DNA of 64,000 nt. Source: Paraphoma chrysanthemicola. Lineage: Eukaryota; Ascomycota; Dothideomycetes; Pleosporales; Phaeosphaeriaceae. The stretch is from contig JAGMWG010000003.1 in assembly GCA_020744225.1 (NCBI GenBank), positions 310,001 to 374,000 of the forward strand. The letters run 5' to 3'. Positions 11,623 to 23,545 of this stretch are shown piece after piece. A program made the translations under genes and the position numbers. The stretch's first letter is position 1, and the number at the start of each line of letters is the position of its first letter. The notes beneath the pieces are model-generated. The model saw nothing but the letters and a program-made list of their open reading frames with translations, made no database searches and was not told the DNA's origin.

Positions 11623-11948
11623 GATGCGCTCAGGGAGGTTGGTTCGTGTCTTCTTGGTCGTGCCCTGCGTTCACCGGAGATAAGTCCAATTGAGACATTC
11701 CGCCTTCAAAGGAGGTCGCGACAAGCATCATGGTACCTCGGGAGGATCAGCCACGCTTGAGGGATGCGGAGTCGTTGGAGGCATGTCAGCTCGTCACTCT
11801 TCAGACCGAGGCGCGGGGAAATCCGCTATGACTGATTAGTGCTAGCGCATTCATCATCTGAGTGGATTGTTGTTAGAGGGAAATGTTCATTGATTATCAT
11901 TATGCGACACTGTCGCTATCTCTACATCGTGTATACTAATTTGATCGC
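11623..11948. other. Intergenic, 326 bp
   Basis: Spacer between two minus-strand genes. It should contain the AtuA-like gene's promoter and the MFS gene's 3' UTR. No further feature is seen. Confidence 0.5.
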
Positions 11949-13859
11949 TCAATGTTGTTCAATGCCGTCCGGAACCTGCGAAGCGCTGTTTCCACGTTGC
12001 GCCCTCTCGCGCATCCCTTCCCGCCTTTCGCTAGCACCGGCATGGTACCTATGCTCGCCAGGTACACCACGGACGACGCTTCCTCGCCTTGAAGCAGGCA
12101 TCGAGCCACCCTGTTGTGCAAGCGAGTTTTGCCTGGATCCATATATACCAGGCAATGCGCTGACTCTCCTTCCACCCGTCTCGTCGCGAGCCGCGCTGAG
12201 CTGTTGCGCAAATGGACTGCGCTTCCTGAGGACGGGGCCTTTCCAGTAGATGACGTAGACCGAGACGACCAGTAGAAGTGAAATCGCGAAGAGAATTGTA
12301 GAGGCGTAAGCAAGGTGGTTTTCGCCGCCAATATTGGTAAAGAACGGAGTTGCCGGCAGTGTGAGCACACCGGCCAGGAAGTCACGAGCCCAACCATTAC
12401 CGCCCGTCGCCGACGCACTGTAAGGGCCGTAGGCACAGATCATGTAGTCGATGGTGGCCATGTAGATTGCGTAGTTGGCGATACCGATGATGGCAGATCC
12501 GATCAGAGGTGCGATCCAGTGAATTGGCGGGCCAGTTGATGTCCACGCGAAGATAATCAGACCGACCGGTAGGCAAGGCGCCGTGTACAACAGCCACCAC
12601 AGACGCGACTCGTATTGCGCCTGCTCATCGCCAGGACGTTCGCGACGGAGCCTCTCATTCCGCTTGATGGCAGGGAAGAACGAGAACCATGCAATGAAGT
12701 AGCCGATACCGATGGCGACGAAGGCAAGACCAATCTCATAAGGTACAAAGTGCCATTGCTCGAACACAAGCGCGTACGACTGGAGGAACATGAAGATGAT
12801 AGCATCAGAGAAACCAGACAGCAGGGACAAGACCAACACGATAGGCTCGGTCAAGAACATGCGGAACGGGCGCATCCAGGTCGACAAGATTTCGCGTGCG
12901 TTGAAGCGTTCCTTGAAGGTCCTGGTCTCGTTGGGTCCCCAGATATTGACCGACTTGCCGTTCTTTTCGCCTTCCTGGCGTCTCTTCTTCGCGATGCGGT
13001 CCATAAGGACAGTTGTGCGGGTCTCAGGGACAAGAGCGGCATGAAGAACTTGGACAGCGCCACCAAAGATGAGCTGAATCCAGATGTTCCACCTCCACGC
13101 GAGGAATTGTTCGACGAAGCCACCGACAATGGGACCGAGGACTGACCCGCCGACAGAGGAGAAGACGATGAAAGCCACAGCATATTGCTGCTCGTTTGCC
13201 TCCCACCTGTTTTGACATTAGTTATGGTTGAGATCATACGGTTTGGAATGAGCTTACATATCTGCCACCATGGCAAGTGTGACTGAACCACCAGCAGTGG
13301 AGAGACCACCAAGCGATCGGAACGCGAGGATGGTCCCGAAGTTGGGCGCAATGCCCACGGGAATTTGCCAGATGTTGACAAAGAACAGACTGAGCTGGAG
13401 AATAGGCCATCTTCCGAGTTCTTCAGACCAGGGCGCCCATAGCTCGCATCCGAACGCGTAAGTAATGAGGAAGAGCGCTGCACCAAGTCGCGCAGCTTGC
13501 TTGCTGACGCTAAACTCCTCGGAAATGCCACCGATGGCATTGCTGTATAGTGAAGTGTTGAAGTTCATGCTGACTTGCACGAGGAACACAATCGAGAGGA
13601 TCATCCACTTCTTCCAGGTAGGAAAGCTGAAGCCGAGCTCGTCGTAGCAGTCCTCCTCGGTAATTTCGTAGCGGTCGTACGTGCCAAATTTCTCGTAGTG
13701 AAGACGGTCGGCGTCGCTGGTCGCTTCTCCCGAAGGGTTTTCGGCATGGTGGTGCTCCAGATCGGACGTCGAGTCTTTCTTCTCTGCATCGGCAGCCTCG
13801 TGGTTCCCGACCGTGTCAGGGTCGTGTATTTGAGGTTTGACCTCTGCCGCGGAAGCCAT
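11949..13859 (-). CDS. MFS transporter, DHA1 (drug:H+ antiporter-like)
   Basis: Two exons, 13859-13258 and 13206-11949, separated by a 51-nt intron, encode 619 aa. The hydrophilic N terminus (~100 residues, many D/E/H) is followed by about twelve hydrophobic segments. The first helix region (WMILSIVFLVQVSMNFNTSLY), the GRWPILQLS loop and the FRSLGGLSTAGGS segment resemble fungal DHA1 multidrug/polyamine exporters. A long cytosolic loop between helices 6 and 7 carries basic residues (RIAKKRRQEGEKNGKS). The C-terminal ~90 residues are hydrophilic and Ser/Arg-rich. Substrate unknown; export of small organics or xenobiotics is the family norm. It could be functionally linked to the adjacent AtuA-like gene, but only proximity suggests it. 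Confidence 0.85.
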
Positions 13860-14787
13860 GATGTGGTACTATGTCCAGCTGATACTAGAAATGGTAAAGA
13901 TAGTGCAATGTCTACACGCTGGTCCGCATCAATCGCAGCGACTGTAGGGAGGATGAGCAGGTAGATGAGGAGAACAAAGGTTCCTTAAAGTGCTTGCACA
14001 CAGACAGACGTCACTAGCACTCCATGCAGGCGCGCTCGAGCTTACAATACGCGCACGGCGTCCTACCTTCCACACTCCACATGCAACAGTGCACATCACA
14101 AGATGGTTCATCCCGCAAGACGTCATCTCACATCCTTCGCGCTGACAGGGTTGCGCACTACAGCGGTGAAAGAGCTAGTGGACGTTGGAGTTTGCGACCG
14201 CAGCCTCTCAGAAGGGCGATCGCATGGGAATAGTGGGTCGAGCTAGTCGTCTATCGGCCGAGTGCATGTGTGAAAGAGGTGCATGGCAATGTCGGGGATG
14301 CCCATGATGCGCGACGTCATACCTCCGATATGAAACTGCAACGCATGCTCATCTCAAAACTCAGTTTCCGTCTGAACTGAAGCTTTAGATATACCAAGAC
14401 ATACCCTCGTCTTCACGATTTCAAGCCTCTCTCCAAGCCGCGCACAAGCTCTGCCGATCTCTGACGCCAAGTGCGCCCAATTCTTAGTTGCGCGCATCGA
14501 CAAGACGAAGCTCGATGTGTGACGTCAGTGCCGCCTCGCGAACGCCGCACACGACTCATCCTGCTTTGATGCTCACGCGCCGCCAACGTCGTGCTGCAGC
14601 GGCTGTAGACGCCGGATCCTGCGTTGGAAATTTTGATTTGTTGATCTAGACTCCGACTGTGGAGTTGAGGGTGCTCCGCATTTGCGCACGCGATGTCACG
14701 AAAATGTGGCGTTCGGGTGGGTCGTCTCCGTCCCGCACGCTCCGATTTGTTGCTACAGTGCGATTCTTCCTAATCATGGAAATTGCA
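13860..14787. other. Gene-poor spacer left of the MITE
   Basis: No coding signal beyond short scattered frames. This is the start of an accessory stretch that includes the transposon at 14790-15213. Confidence 0.5.
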
Positions 14788-14789
14788 TA

Positions 14790-14894
14790 ACGTAGTTCAC
14801 AAGCGAGCGCCGCGTACAAGCGAGCGCCGCACCCCAAAATACACCAAAAAACGCAAGAACAATGCTTTGAGATCTCAACAACAACAATATAATA
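14790..14894 (+). repeat. Left terminal inverted repeat of the MITE
   Basis: The left arm begins ACGTAGTTCACAAGCG. The only differences from the right arm are a few substitutions and a short mismatch around 14850-14863, so the copy looks fairly young. Confidence 0.85.
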
Positions 14895-15108
14895 TTACTT
14901 GTAAACTCTACTGTACCATTTTACACTATCGCAGATAAGGTATTTTTAATCTCAAGCAATATTATCTAGCTGCTGTTACAGTACAGCAATTTGGGGGCTA
15001 AAACTGAGCTGAAGTTTTATAGCTCGAAACTGACAAAGGCTCTATTCTTTATACTTTCTTAGTAGGCTGCAAATATATATACAATACTAAAGTCAGATTT
15101 GTAGGACT

Positions 15109-15213
15109 TATTATATTGTTGTTGTTGAGATCTTAAAGCCTCGTTTCTGCGTTTTTTGGTGTATTTTGGGGTGCGGCGCTCGCTTGTACGCGGCGCTCGC
15201 TTGTGAAATACGT
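15109..15213 (-). repeat. Right terminal inverted repeat of the MITE
   Basis: Read on the minus strand it begins ACGTATTTCACAAGCG and matches the left arm over about 105 bp, including the duplicated 15-mer. Confidence 0.85.
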
Positions 15214-15321
15214 TAGTGGTCAGTTTCAACATACAATTCCAAGTGAGAGACTTGGTAATAAAGATCAATACTATCCTAGTCCGCCAACTTTTGTATCTAC
15301 ATCCAAACAACGGAAGTCCGG

Positions 15322-16561
15322 TTAGATATACCTCGCATCAACAATACATGATACGCACCCTCCACAGGTCATGTTCCTACATGACATGTACGTAAACCGC
15401 TCTCGAACTCGCAGTTCCCTCTGTGGGCGCTTTACGGTTGGCTGTTCCTGCACTATTTCCTCCGTCTCACCTCGTTTTCGCTTGCTTGCCTTCAATCTTG
15501 TCTCTCCTGTGATTTGGTCCTCCTCTTGCTGCGAGTAGGTGTGAAAGCGATCAGCAACCATCGCAAGCAAGTCAATCCATTGCTGAACATCAGGAAAGCG
15601 GTTTGTATCAACCATACCAGGCTGTAGCCAGGCCTCTTGATGCAAGGCTTCTGGGACACTTTCGATGTGGAGTTGATGAAAAATCGCTTGTACAGCTTCA
15701 TGTCGGGCTTCCGTGGAGACTTCAGCTATTCGCGAGGTCGAAGAGAGAGCAGAGCTATCGCCACAGTGAACGAGAGATCGCCAAAGAGTGTCGCTATACC
15801 GCAGATAACTATGCACTCATTGTCCCCAATGGGCCATGGTGCCAGGCTGAACATATTGATGCGGACTGCCGTGCCAGAGTGATGCGATTCTGGCAGCTCC
15901 GCAAATGAAGTCAACAATCCGTTTCGCTGCATGTCTGAGAGACTGATAGCGCGGCATGCATAACCCTTGATGTGGCCGTAGGCTAGGTATGCATGATTGC
16001 CTCCGTCGATAAGATGTGGCACATGCCACACGAGCACTTCATCCTCAAGCTTATGGGTGTCCATGACGGCCACATGAGGTTCATTATCGGCTTTCATGGA
16101 TTTGGCAAAGCATAGGACCAGATGTAGCGACGACGCCCATGAACTGAAACCTGACTTCTCCATCTCCCGCCCGTCATAGTGTTCTGAAGCCATGCGATAG
16201 AGCTCGGATTCTGGTATCTCATAGAATCTTCTTACTTTGTGAGCGCTTTCTCGGCTCACATGCGAAAGGAATGCATGCGGCACAGCTGAGGCGGTAGTGT
16301 TGATCGCCTGGTCGGGCCCTCCGCCACTGGCTCTTGACCAAGCACGGAACAAGTATCTTGGGACGTGGTCCTTTCGCAATTTTGCGGGTCAATTGAGTAC
16401 AAGGTGGGTATGTCAAAGGGTCTGGCAAATCTGACCTTCAAAACGCTCCTTACGCGCGCCAGTGATGGGTACTTTTCGCGCAGGATCGAGCATTTGTCAG
16501 TCGGTGAGTTGTCAATTGCAATATCGAAACAACCGACATCGTTGATATGAGCTTGTAGCAT
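15322..16561 (-). pseudogene. DUF7587-like hypothetical gene, frame broken (paralog A)
   Basis: The gene model starts at ATG 16561 (MLQAHINDVG). It has an 83-nt intron (16453-16371) whose splicing joins exon 1 in phase 0 to DHVPRYLFRAWSRASGGG, the opening of a fungal domain I associate with DUF7587. It then runs through a conserved ALLSLRPRE block, where a TAG at about 15735 ends the frame. Coding similarity continues in another frame from ~15745 to a stop at 15322 (STEARHEAVQAIFHQ, then a lysine-rich tail KASKRKRGETEE). The paralog at 23.5-24.6 kb is continuous across this point, so a single frameshift is the simplest reading. A 217-residue truncated product is possible. Function is unknown; the C-terminal basic patch could be a nuclear signal. 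Confidence 0.6.
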
Positions 16562-17817
16562 AAGACATTCCTTCACTGTCTTGCCTGCGCCCGAGACCTG
16601 GTGAAGCTTGTGCTTCTCAGGAACATCGTGAAATCTCACTTCGGACGTAGAACCGTGAGATTTGCAAGGCGTCGTACGTTGGCTATGAACATGAACTAGA
16701 CAAATCAAAAACCATCAAAAAACCCAGGTCAAACTGTACATGCTCCTCCACGAGGCTTGTTCCGAGGAAAGGGCGTGCCATGGTTCCCTGTTCTCCGCTC
16801 TGTGAGTGTCACTGCGACACTGATCCTCACTGCGCGAGGTTGTCAGAAATAAGGGAAAGGTTGCACAAGTGAATTAGGGAGCCGACGCATGTGTTGAGCC
16901 AACCTTCCTATGTCGATGTTGAAGAGAGTGATGCTAACGCATGGGTGGTTACGAGGCTGAGGTTGGCTAGGTCTCGCTACTCCCCCACTTGATCGACGCG
17001 GCTGGCGGGAGGTTCGATCCGCGTCCAGCCGGCCGTGCGCCGACGCGTCCACAACACCAGAACAACATCATCATCATCATCATCATCTCTGCACCGGCCA
17101 CAATTCCAATGTTCCCACTTCTACTTTCTTGTAATCATCCTGCATTTGGACCTGCTGATGGCAACCGCCTTGCTCGGCCAGGCACAATTTCACAGCCACA
17201 AGGCTGACTTTGCGCCTCCACACAAAGTTTCATGTAGCGAGGAATGACGTCTCCAGTTGTCTGCAGCATGGCAGCCGACTCAACAAAATCACGAACTCTG
17301 TGACCTCCTTTCTGTTACGATGACGATCAGTATAGTCCATGATATTCGGAATTGAGCCCCTGACTACGTTGCCTGCTCTGTTTAACACCCTCAATGTCGT
17401 GCCAAGCGGAGGACTACACAGCACCGCCCCCTTGAACAGGACCACGAGCGCATTTCCAGCATGCCTCCACGAAGAATACCCGGAAAGATGCCACGCGTAG
17501 GAGTGTCCACATCCGATGGCTGCTATTCAGTGGTCGCGAATTGTCCCCCAGCATCGTGAGGTGGGCGGTGCAAGCACTTGGTTACACGTCTTGGTGTTGT
17601 GGGAGCTAGACCGTTGAAGCTCTGGAGTCATACACCGCCGAAGTCGTTGGGCAATGGAGGACACGCTTGCCGCCATCAGAAATGCCCAATGGAGCCGCAG
17701 TTCGTCAGTGGCGATGGTGTTACTTGCGTAATGCAAGTGGAGGGTGTTGGAGGCGGCCGCCGTCTTGGTCTTCGATGTGCAACCTGCTCATGGAGTCATA
17801 TCGCGGACCTGGTGGTC
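16562..17817. other. Intergenic upstream of the HET gene
   Basis: No convincing gene. It contains a trinucleotide microsatellite (17066-17087) and a stretch of mildly GC-rich DNA. A B-box-like GGTTCGATCC near 17011 was examined and rejected as a tRNA. Confidence 0.45.
17066..17087 (+). repeat. (CAT)n microsatellite
   Basis: Seven tandem CAT/ATC units in non-coding DNA upstream of the HET gene. Confidence 0.8.
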
Positions 17818-17825
17818 TATAAAAG
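17818..17825 (+). promoter_or_regulatory. TATA box of the HET gene
   Basis: TATAAAAG lies about 105 bp upstream of the ATG at 17930, the usual spacing for a TATA element with a short leader. Confidence 0.5.
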
Positions 17826-17929
17826 CGAGTGCATTCCCTACTGATTTCAGCGCAGATCCACAGATCACACTCACCACACAATATATCATCGCGCACGTTC
17901 GCACGCTCTTCGCTACCTATATTAGAAAC

Positions 17930-20337
17930 ATGCTAGACGGCACCGCGTCCGACTCTGACTCTGGTTCGAGGACAACATCGAATTCATCACGCCCCCACAC
18001 TCGCTCGCATACTCCTGACCCATTCGCTGGGGCCAATAACGACCCCACACCTCCCACACCTGCATCAAATGCACGAAACGTCCCACGTTCACACCAGTCT
18101 CATGAAGACGATGCGGCCTCCTCCGCCCCTCCTGTGCCCCTCAAACGTATGACCTGGGCTCAGCCACAGACGCTCGAGATTCACAAGGTGTACTTGAAGG
18201 AGCCCAAAGGGATTCCAGATGCCACCGTTGACAACACCTCGAGGTGGTCAGGCATGACATTGCGAAAGGCCAGCAACATCTACAAATACACGCGTATTCC
18301 CCACGACCGGGTTCGGCTACTGCTCCTCAAGCCAGGCCTCTTCGATGACGACATTTATGTGTCGCTGATAACTGTCCGCGATGATCAGCTCGGAACCGAA
18401 GACTTTGAGTACTGCGCACTATCATATCACTGGGGTGGTGGTGACTTCAGCAACACTGTCTTTGTTCAAGAGGACGCGACTGCTCAGACGTTGAGGACGT
18501 TGGAGAACGTGGTAAATGCCAAGCGGCCGAAGAAGCTTAGCATCAAACCCAACCTCTGCGAGGCATTGAAGCACCTGAGGCACAAGAAGGAAGTCGTCTC
18601 AATCTGGATCGATGCCCTTTGCATCAATCAGTTTGACGAAGATGAGAAAAACGAACAGGTTAGGAAGATGCCCCTCATCTACAGCCGGGCGTACAACGTG
18701 AACGTCTGGCTAGGGTCTGATGAATCAGAGAACCCTGTATCGGATCTTGCGATGTCGTTCATTCCCAAAGTCATCAACTTGGACCTTGAAGACGCACTGC
18801 TCAGAGATGATGCGTATGTCAAGAGCTGGGCAAGTTTATTCGAGCTACTGAAATGGAGCTGGTAAGTCGTCCTAAAAGTCATGTGACCCCTTCTCAAGTC
18901 CTGACGTGATATAGGTTCTCACGAAGATGGGTCATCCAAGAGCTGGCTCTAGCTCAAACAGCAACGGTTCACTGCGGCAAGCATATCTGCTTGTGGAATG
19001 AATTTCAGACAGCGATAGCCATCTTTCGTCGTAACTTTGATACCTTGAAACCGAAGCTGGCCAGGTACTTCGAAAGCACACAACCCGATCGAGACATATG
19101 GGGCGATGATTCAGTCCTGAACATCAACCACCTGGGAGCGACATTACTGGTCGACATGACGATCAACCTCTTTCAGCGCAACGGGAACGGCCCTCGGCAA
19201 TCGAAGAAAGGCCTCGAGGATCTGGTATGCTCGTTATCAGGCTTCGACACCTCAGATCCACGTGACACAATCAACGCCTTTCGCAGCATCTCCAGAGAGC
19301 TTAATTACCCCGATTCCATCATCGCACAAGGAGTTCCTGCCCCTGACTACGGCAAGGACCTATTTGAGGTCTATCGAGATTTCGTCAAATGGGTGATAAC
19401 AACAACGCAGTCACTCGATATCTTGTGCCGGTTTTGGGCGCTCAAGGAGCGGAAGACTCTTGGCCCCACCACCCCCCGACTGGTAGAGTTGCCTTCGTGG
19501 ATTCAGTATGTCGAAGACGGTGCGTGGGGTAAGGCCGAGGACACCTTCAATGGCCGTCGCGCTGGCGATAGCTTCGTTGGTCTGCCTGGTGACCACAACT
19601 ACTGCGCTTCCGGACAGGGTGGCACATACAAGCATCCTGTGTTTGACTTCCCCACAAGTCCAATTCAGATTGAGCAAACGGGGTCCACAGGCATGCCTGT
19701 TTCGTCCTTTGTCAAACACGATACTTCGTTGCTTGTGCGCGGCGTCGCCATTGGAACGGTCACATTTCGCACAGACGCCATGGAGGGTGTGATCATCAGA
19801 GAATGCCTCCGTAGACTGGGTTGGTCATTCGATCGGTCCGCAAGAACTGTTCCAGACGTTCCGGACCAATTGTGGAAGACTCTCGTTGCAGACCGTGATC
19901 CAGATGGCAATCCGACTCCACCCGAATACAAGATCGCCTGCCAACATGTCCTCAAACGGCGCTCGAACAATGGACAAATCAACATTGACGACATCCTTCG
20001 TCGGATGAGGAACAAGCACAGCAATAGCCAGCCAAGCATCGTGCAGGCTTATCTCGAACGCGTCAAGGCTGTGACGTTCAACCGATCTTTCATTGAGGGC
20101 ACGGTCCCCGAAGGCGACGACAAGCTCGTCGGCTTCGCACCTGACAAGACCGAGGCCGGAGATATCATTGTTATCATGTTTGGTTGTAGCACGCCTGTCA
20201 TCCTACGACGAACGTACAACAGCTCTCTGACCGAACCGGACGAGTACCAGTTTGTGGGTGAGGCGTACATCCACGGGAAGATGGGCGGGGAAGCGTTCGA
20301 CGAAGAGTTTCACTCGCAGGACTTTAGGCTTGTTTGA
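17930..20337 (+). CDS. HET-domain protein (heterokaryon incompatibility family)
   Basis: Two exons, 17930-18861 and 18915-20337, with a 53-nt intron restoring frame at WS-W-FSRRWVIQELALAQ, encode 784 aa. The first ~110 residues are Ser/Thr/Pro-rich and probably disordered. The HET domain begins near residue 160 with YCALSYHWGGGD. It continues through a WIDALCINQFDEDEKNEQV block (near residue 225) and NVNVWLGSDESEN, all diagnostic of HET-6/TOL/HET-E proteins. The C-terminal half (GFDTSDPRDTINAFRS and FMFGCSTPVILRR-type segments) matches the usual helical and EYQFVGEAYIHGKMGGE end of HET proteins. Members can trigger cell death after fusion of unlike hyphae; whether this copy is active is unknown. 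It is flanked by broken DUF7587-like genes. Confidence 0.88.
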
Positions 20338-21503
20338 CAACTTGCCTCTTGCACAGCGTCAATCATTTGGTTCTGGTGGTCTGGTTGTTGTGCGACTTAC
20401 TTCTTTCTTCATGATACCCAATTTCCAGGCATGTTGTGCTCCTAAGCTTGTACTTATTGTCATTTTCAAGTTTCATTTCACCCTTATGACCCGTGCACCA
20501 GGTCGCATCCCCGACCCCTTGACCATACTTACCTGAATTGTATTGCAAGCCGACGTAGACGGCTGACAGTGCGCATCGGTCCGATACACGATCTTGCTCT
20601 CACAGGAGCAAAGTTCGGAGAAAGAAAGTCCGGTCGTCCTGACATGTACGCCGAACGGTATGCGCACTTTGCAACTCCGCAGCCACGATGTCCGCGACTT
20701 CAGCTCACGGCATGCAAATGGGTGATGATATCGTCCTATGCGAGATTTTAGATTCGATCGTACCGTAATAAGTCGTATCTGCAACTGCGCAGTGGTCAGC
20801 CTTTCTTCGCACGTTGTCGGCATTTCGCCACGGGCGAGTTTAGCTGCGTCCACTTGACAAGCTATCTCTGCCTGCAGTAATGACTCTGGAAACCGATTCG
20901 AAAACTTACGTATGATAAGGTGCGGGGATAGACGGCGACCTCACAGTCACAGTGTGATTCTGCCAGATGTTATAGAGGTCGTCTCTTGAAATGGGAAACG
21001 CATTCACGTTTGTGAAGGCAGTGTTTATCAGGAATTTCCATGTCACAGTTCTCCGTTGACACCAGAGGAAGCTTTCTTCGAAAGCTTATTCGTGTTGCCT
21101 CCAATCACGCCGGACAGAAGCGAGTGATACAAGCCGAACTTGGCGGCGAACCTCTCTAAGCCATGTGCATACCACATGTGCACGAATAATTGTAGTCATG
21201 GAAACAATCTATGCCATGATGGCGTTGATGTGTGGAGAAAGCACTCCGCACTCCAGCGCAAGATTCCTCAGTCAGCGACGTTGGCTAGCCACGCCGGACA
21301 AAGAAATCCCGGTGCACCGTCCTCATCACACGTGAGCTTGACGAACCAATACCCCACGGGGTACGACCCCATAGTCCCAGGAAACATAAAGCTGGGACCT
21401 ATCCAGCGTCTATATGATCTTTATCTGAGCATCCTGTCTCATACCCTGAGGCACTTTCATCAATCCTTGGTTGCACAATTTACTACTCAATACATTTCGC
21501 ACC
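20338..21503. other. Intergenic, 1.17 kb
   Basis: Short frames only. This is the 3' flank of the HET gene and the promoter of the MFS permease. I see no repeat or RNA gene. Confidence 0.5.
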
Positions 21504-23180
21504 ATGGGTCTCTTCAGCAAACAATCAAAGCCGGCGACGGAGACAGAGGACTTTAACAGCCCTTCCGATGACAAGCATGCATCTGGCGTCTTTGTGGAGA
21601 AGTCCAGCATGGCCCAGCCTGATGCAGAGGCGGGCGATTACTCGGGCGCAGTTGCGAAAACGGATCCCGAGGAGATGAAGCTGGTCAAGAAGCTGGATAT
21701 CCGTATCATGTCCATCTTATGGGCGATGTATTTCTTGTAAGACGCCTGTTTCCCTCAGTCAAACGAAGCTATGCTAACGGGATGTTTCCAGGAACTATCT
21801 CGATCGCAACGCGATTGCGCAAGCTAGGTTGAACAACCTTGAGGACGATTTGGGTCTTGTTGGATCGCAGTACAACACCTGTATTAGCATCCTCTTCGTC
21901 GGGTAAGCCACGCAGCTACACGCATCACGCGCCTCTGGGAAGCAGTCCTAATACATGGCTATAGTTATCTTCTGATGCAGGTTCCTTCGAACATGCTCAT
22001 GTCGTCACAAAAGGTCCGACCGTCGATTTACATGTGCATCTGCATGATGGCATGGGCTGTAGTTTCAGCTTGCACATCGCTCACACGCAACTACACCGAC
22101 CTCGTACTCGTCCGCTTCTTCCTCGGAGTTGCTGAGGCTCCATACTACCCAGGTGCTCTCTACCTGCTCTCGTTGTTCTACACACGCAAAGAGATTGCGA
22201 CTCGCATCAGTATCCTATACTCTGGAAACATCTTCGCGACAGCGTTCTCGGGTCTCATCGCTGAGGCAGTATTCTCTACACTTGACAAGGCACATGGTCT
22301 TGCTGGATGGAAGTGGTAAGTTATAGCCCAAGTGGTGTCGAAGGCACAAGAGAAGACTTAGTGTTTCTAACATTATGGCAGGCTCTTCATCATCGAAGGC
22401 ATTGTCACATTCGGCGTCGCCATCATCGGCCTCTGGCTTCTTCCCGATTACCCCCTCACTACGAAATGGCTTACCCCAGCCGAGCGCCAAATGGCCCACG
22501 ACCGAATCGTTCGCGACACCGTCGGTATCGAGACCTCCAAGGGTGCGCGCGCCGGCTTCAACCAAGCCATCCGTGACCCACGTCTATACCTGCTGTGCCT
22601 CATGCAGAACATGCATCTATCAGCTTGCAGCTTCAACAATTTCTTCCCCACAGTCGTCGGCTCGCTCGGCTTCAACCGCACAATCACATTGGCTTTGACT
22701 TGCCCTCCATACCTCATCTCGGGTCTCTTCGGCATCGTGATCGGCTGGACTTCCGGACGATGGAATGAGAGGACCTGGCATATCACCGTCTGCATGGGCG
22801 CCGCACTACTCGGCTTCGTCATCTCCTGCTCTACCATGAACGTCGCAGCTCGATACATCTCCTGCTTCCTGTTCGCATCCGGAGCATACGCCGTCAACTC
22901 TGTCATCCTGGGCTGGGTGTCCGCAACTCTAGGCCAGACTGCGGAAAAGAAGGCGGTGTCACTTTCGATCGTCAATGTGGTCGCCAACGCCAGTTATATC
23001 TACACGGCATACCTGTACCCCAAGAGCGACGGCCCGAAGTACTTGACTGCCATGGCGAGTAATGCGGCGTTTGCGTTCATGACGATTGCTTGTGCTTGGG
23101 CCTTGAGGGTGTGGTTGCAGGTGACGAATAAGAGGATGGCTAGGGATAAGCCGGAGGAGAATGTGCGATACGCATACTAA
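21504..23180 (+). CDS. MFS permease, anion:cation symporter (ACS) family
   Basis: Four exons, 21504-21736, 21792-21902, 21965-22315 and 22382-23180, splice in phase to 497 aa. The cytosolic N terminus is followed by KKLDIRIMSILWAMYFLNYLDRNAIAQARL, whose core YLDRNAIAQA is the ACS signature of Dal5/Tna1-type permeases. Further marks are GVAEAPYYPGALYLLS (helix 4-5 region) and ILYSGNIFATAFSGLIA. The second half carries the remaining six helices. Substrates of the family include nicotinate, allantoate, pantothenate, biotin precursors and sugar acids; none can be chosen from sequence alone. It is a stand-alone gene with ordinary codon use. Confidence 0.88.
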
Positions 23181-23545
23181 AAACTTGGGATGGAAATCCA
23201 TCGTGATATGGATTAGATGGGTAGAATGCACAGCACGAGATCAGTTATGAAATGCTACGATCGGGGATTGTATATAGCGAATGGTAGTCAGACTGTATGG
23301 AATACCACAAGGTCTTATTGGTTCAATCAGAAGCAAATTTGCAACAGATTGGGGTTTGAAAAGTGCTTTGGTCGCATATGGCCAAAAGGAGTGTCTGCGA
23401 CGTAGCAGTGGTAATAGCAGGGTTGGCATCAGATTAAGAAATGGGCATGATTTCAATCGCTGGATGGTTCATGAATAAACTTCAGATTTTCCAATTGTTT
23501 TTATTGAGCTTGTGGATTCACTCGACCCAGTGTCCCTAGCTTAGC
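23181..23545. other. Intergenic between convergent genes
   Basis: 3' flanks of the MFS permease and the minus-strand DUF7587-like paralog. Nothing else is seen. Confidence 0.5.

Larger units (their letters stand above)
14790..15213. mobile_element. MITE, 424 bp, long TIRs with TA target duplication (Tc1/mariner-pogo type)
   Basis: Terminal inverted repeats of about 105 bp (14790-14894 and 15109-15213) are near identical. Both read inward ACGTA, then TTCACAAGCGAGCGCCGCG and on through a long A-rich arm ending AACAATATAATA. The element is flanked by TA on both sides (14788-14789, 15214-15215), as for Tc1/mariner-pogo insertions. The 214-bp centre is A+T rich and has no reading frame, so the element is non-autonomous. 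Each TIR holds two copies of the 15-mer ACAAGCGAGCGCCGC separated by GT (14799-14813 and 14816-14830; mirrored at 15173-15187 and 15190-15204), likely transposase-binding sites. Confidence 0.85.

Noticed and set aside
16985..17035. Possible tRNA: GGTTCGATCC B-box-like sequence near 17011
   Set aside because: The T-stem does not pair, no convincing anticodon arm can be drawn, and the A-box-like upstream sequence is weak.
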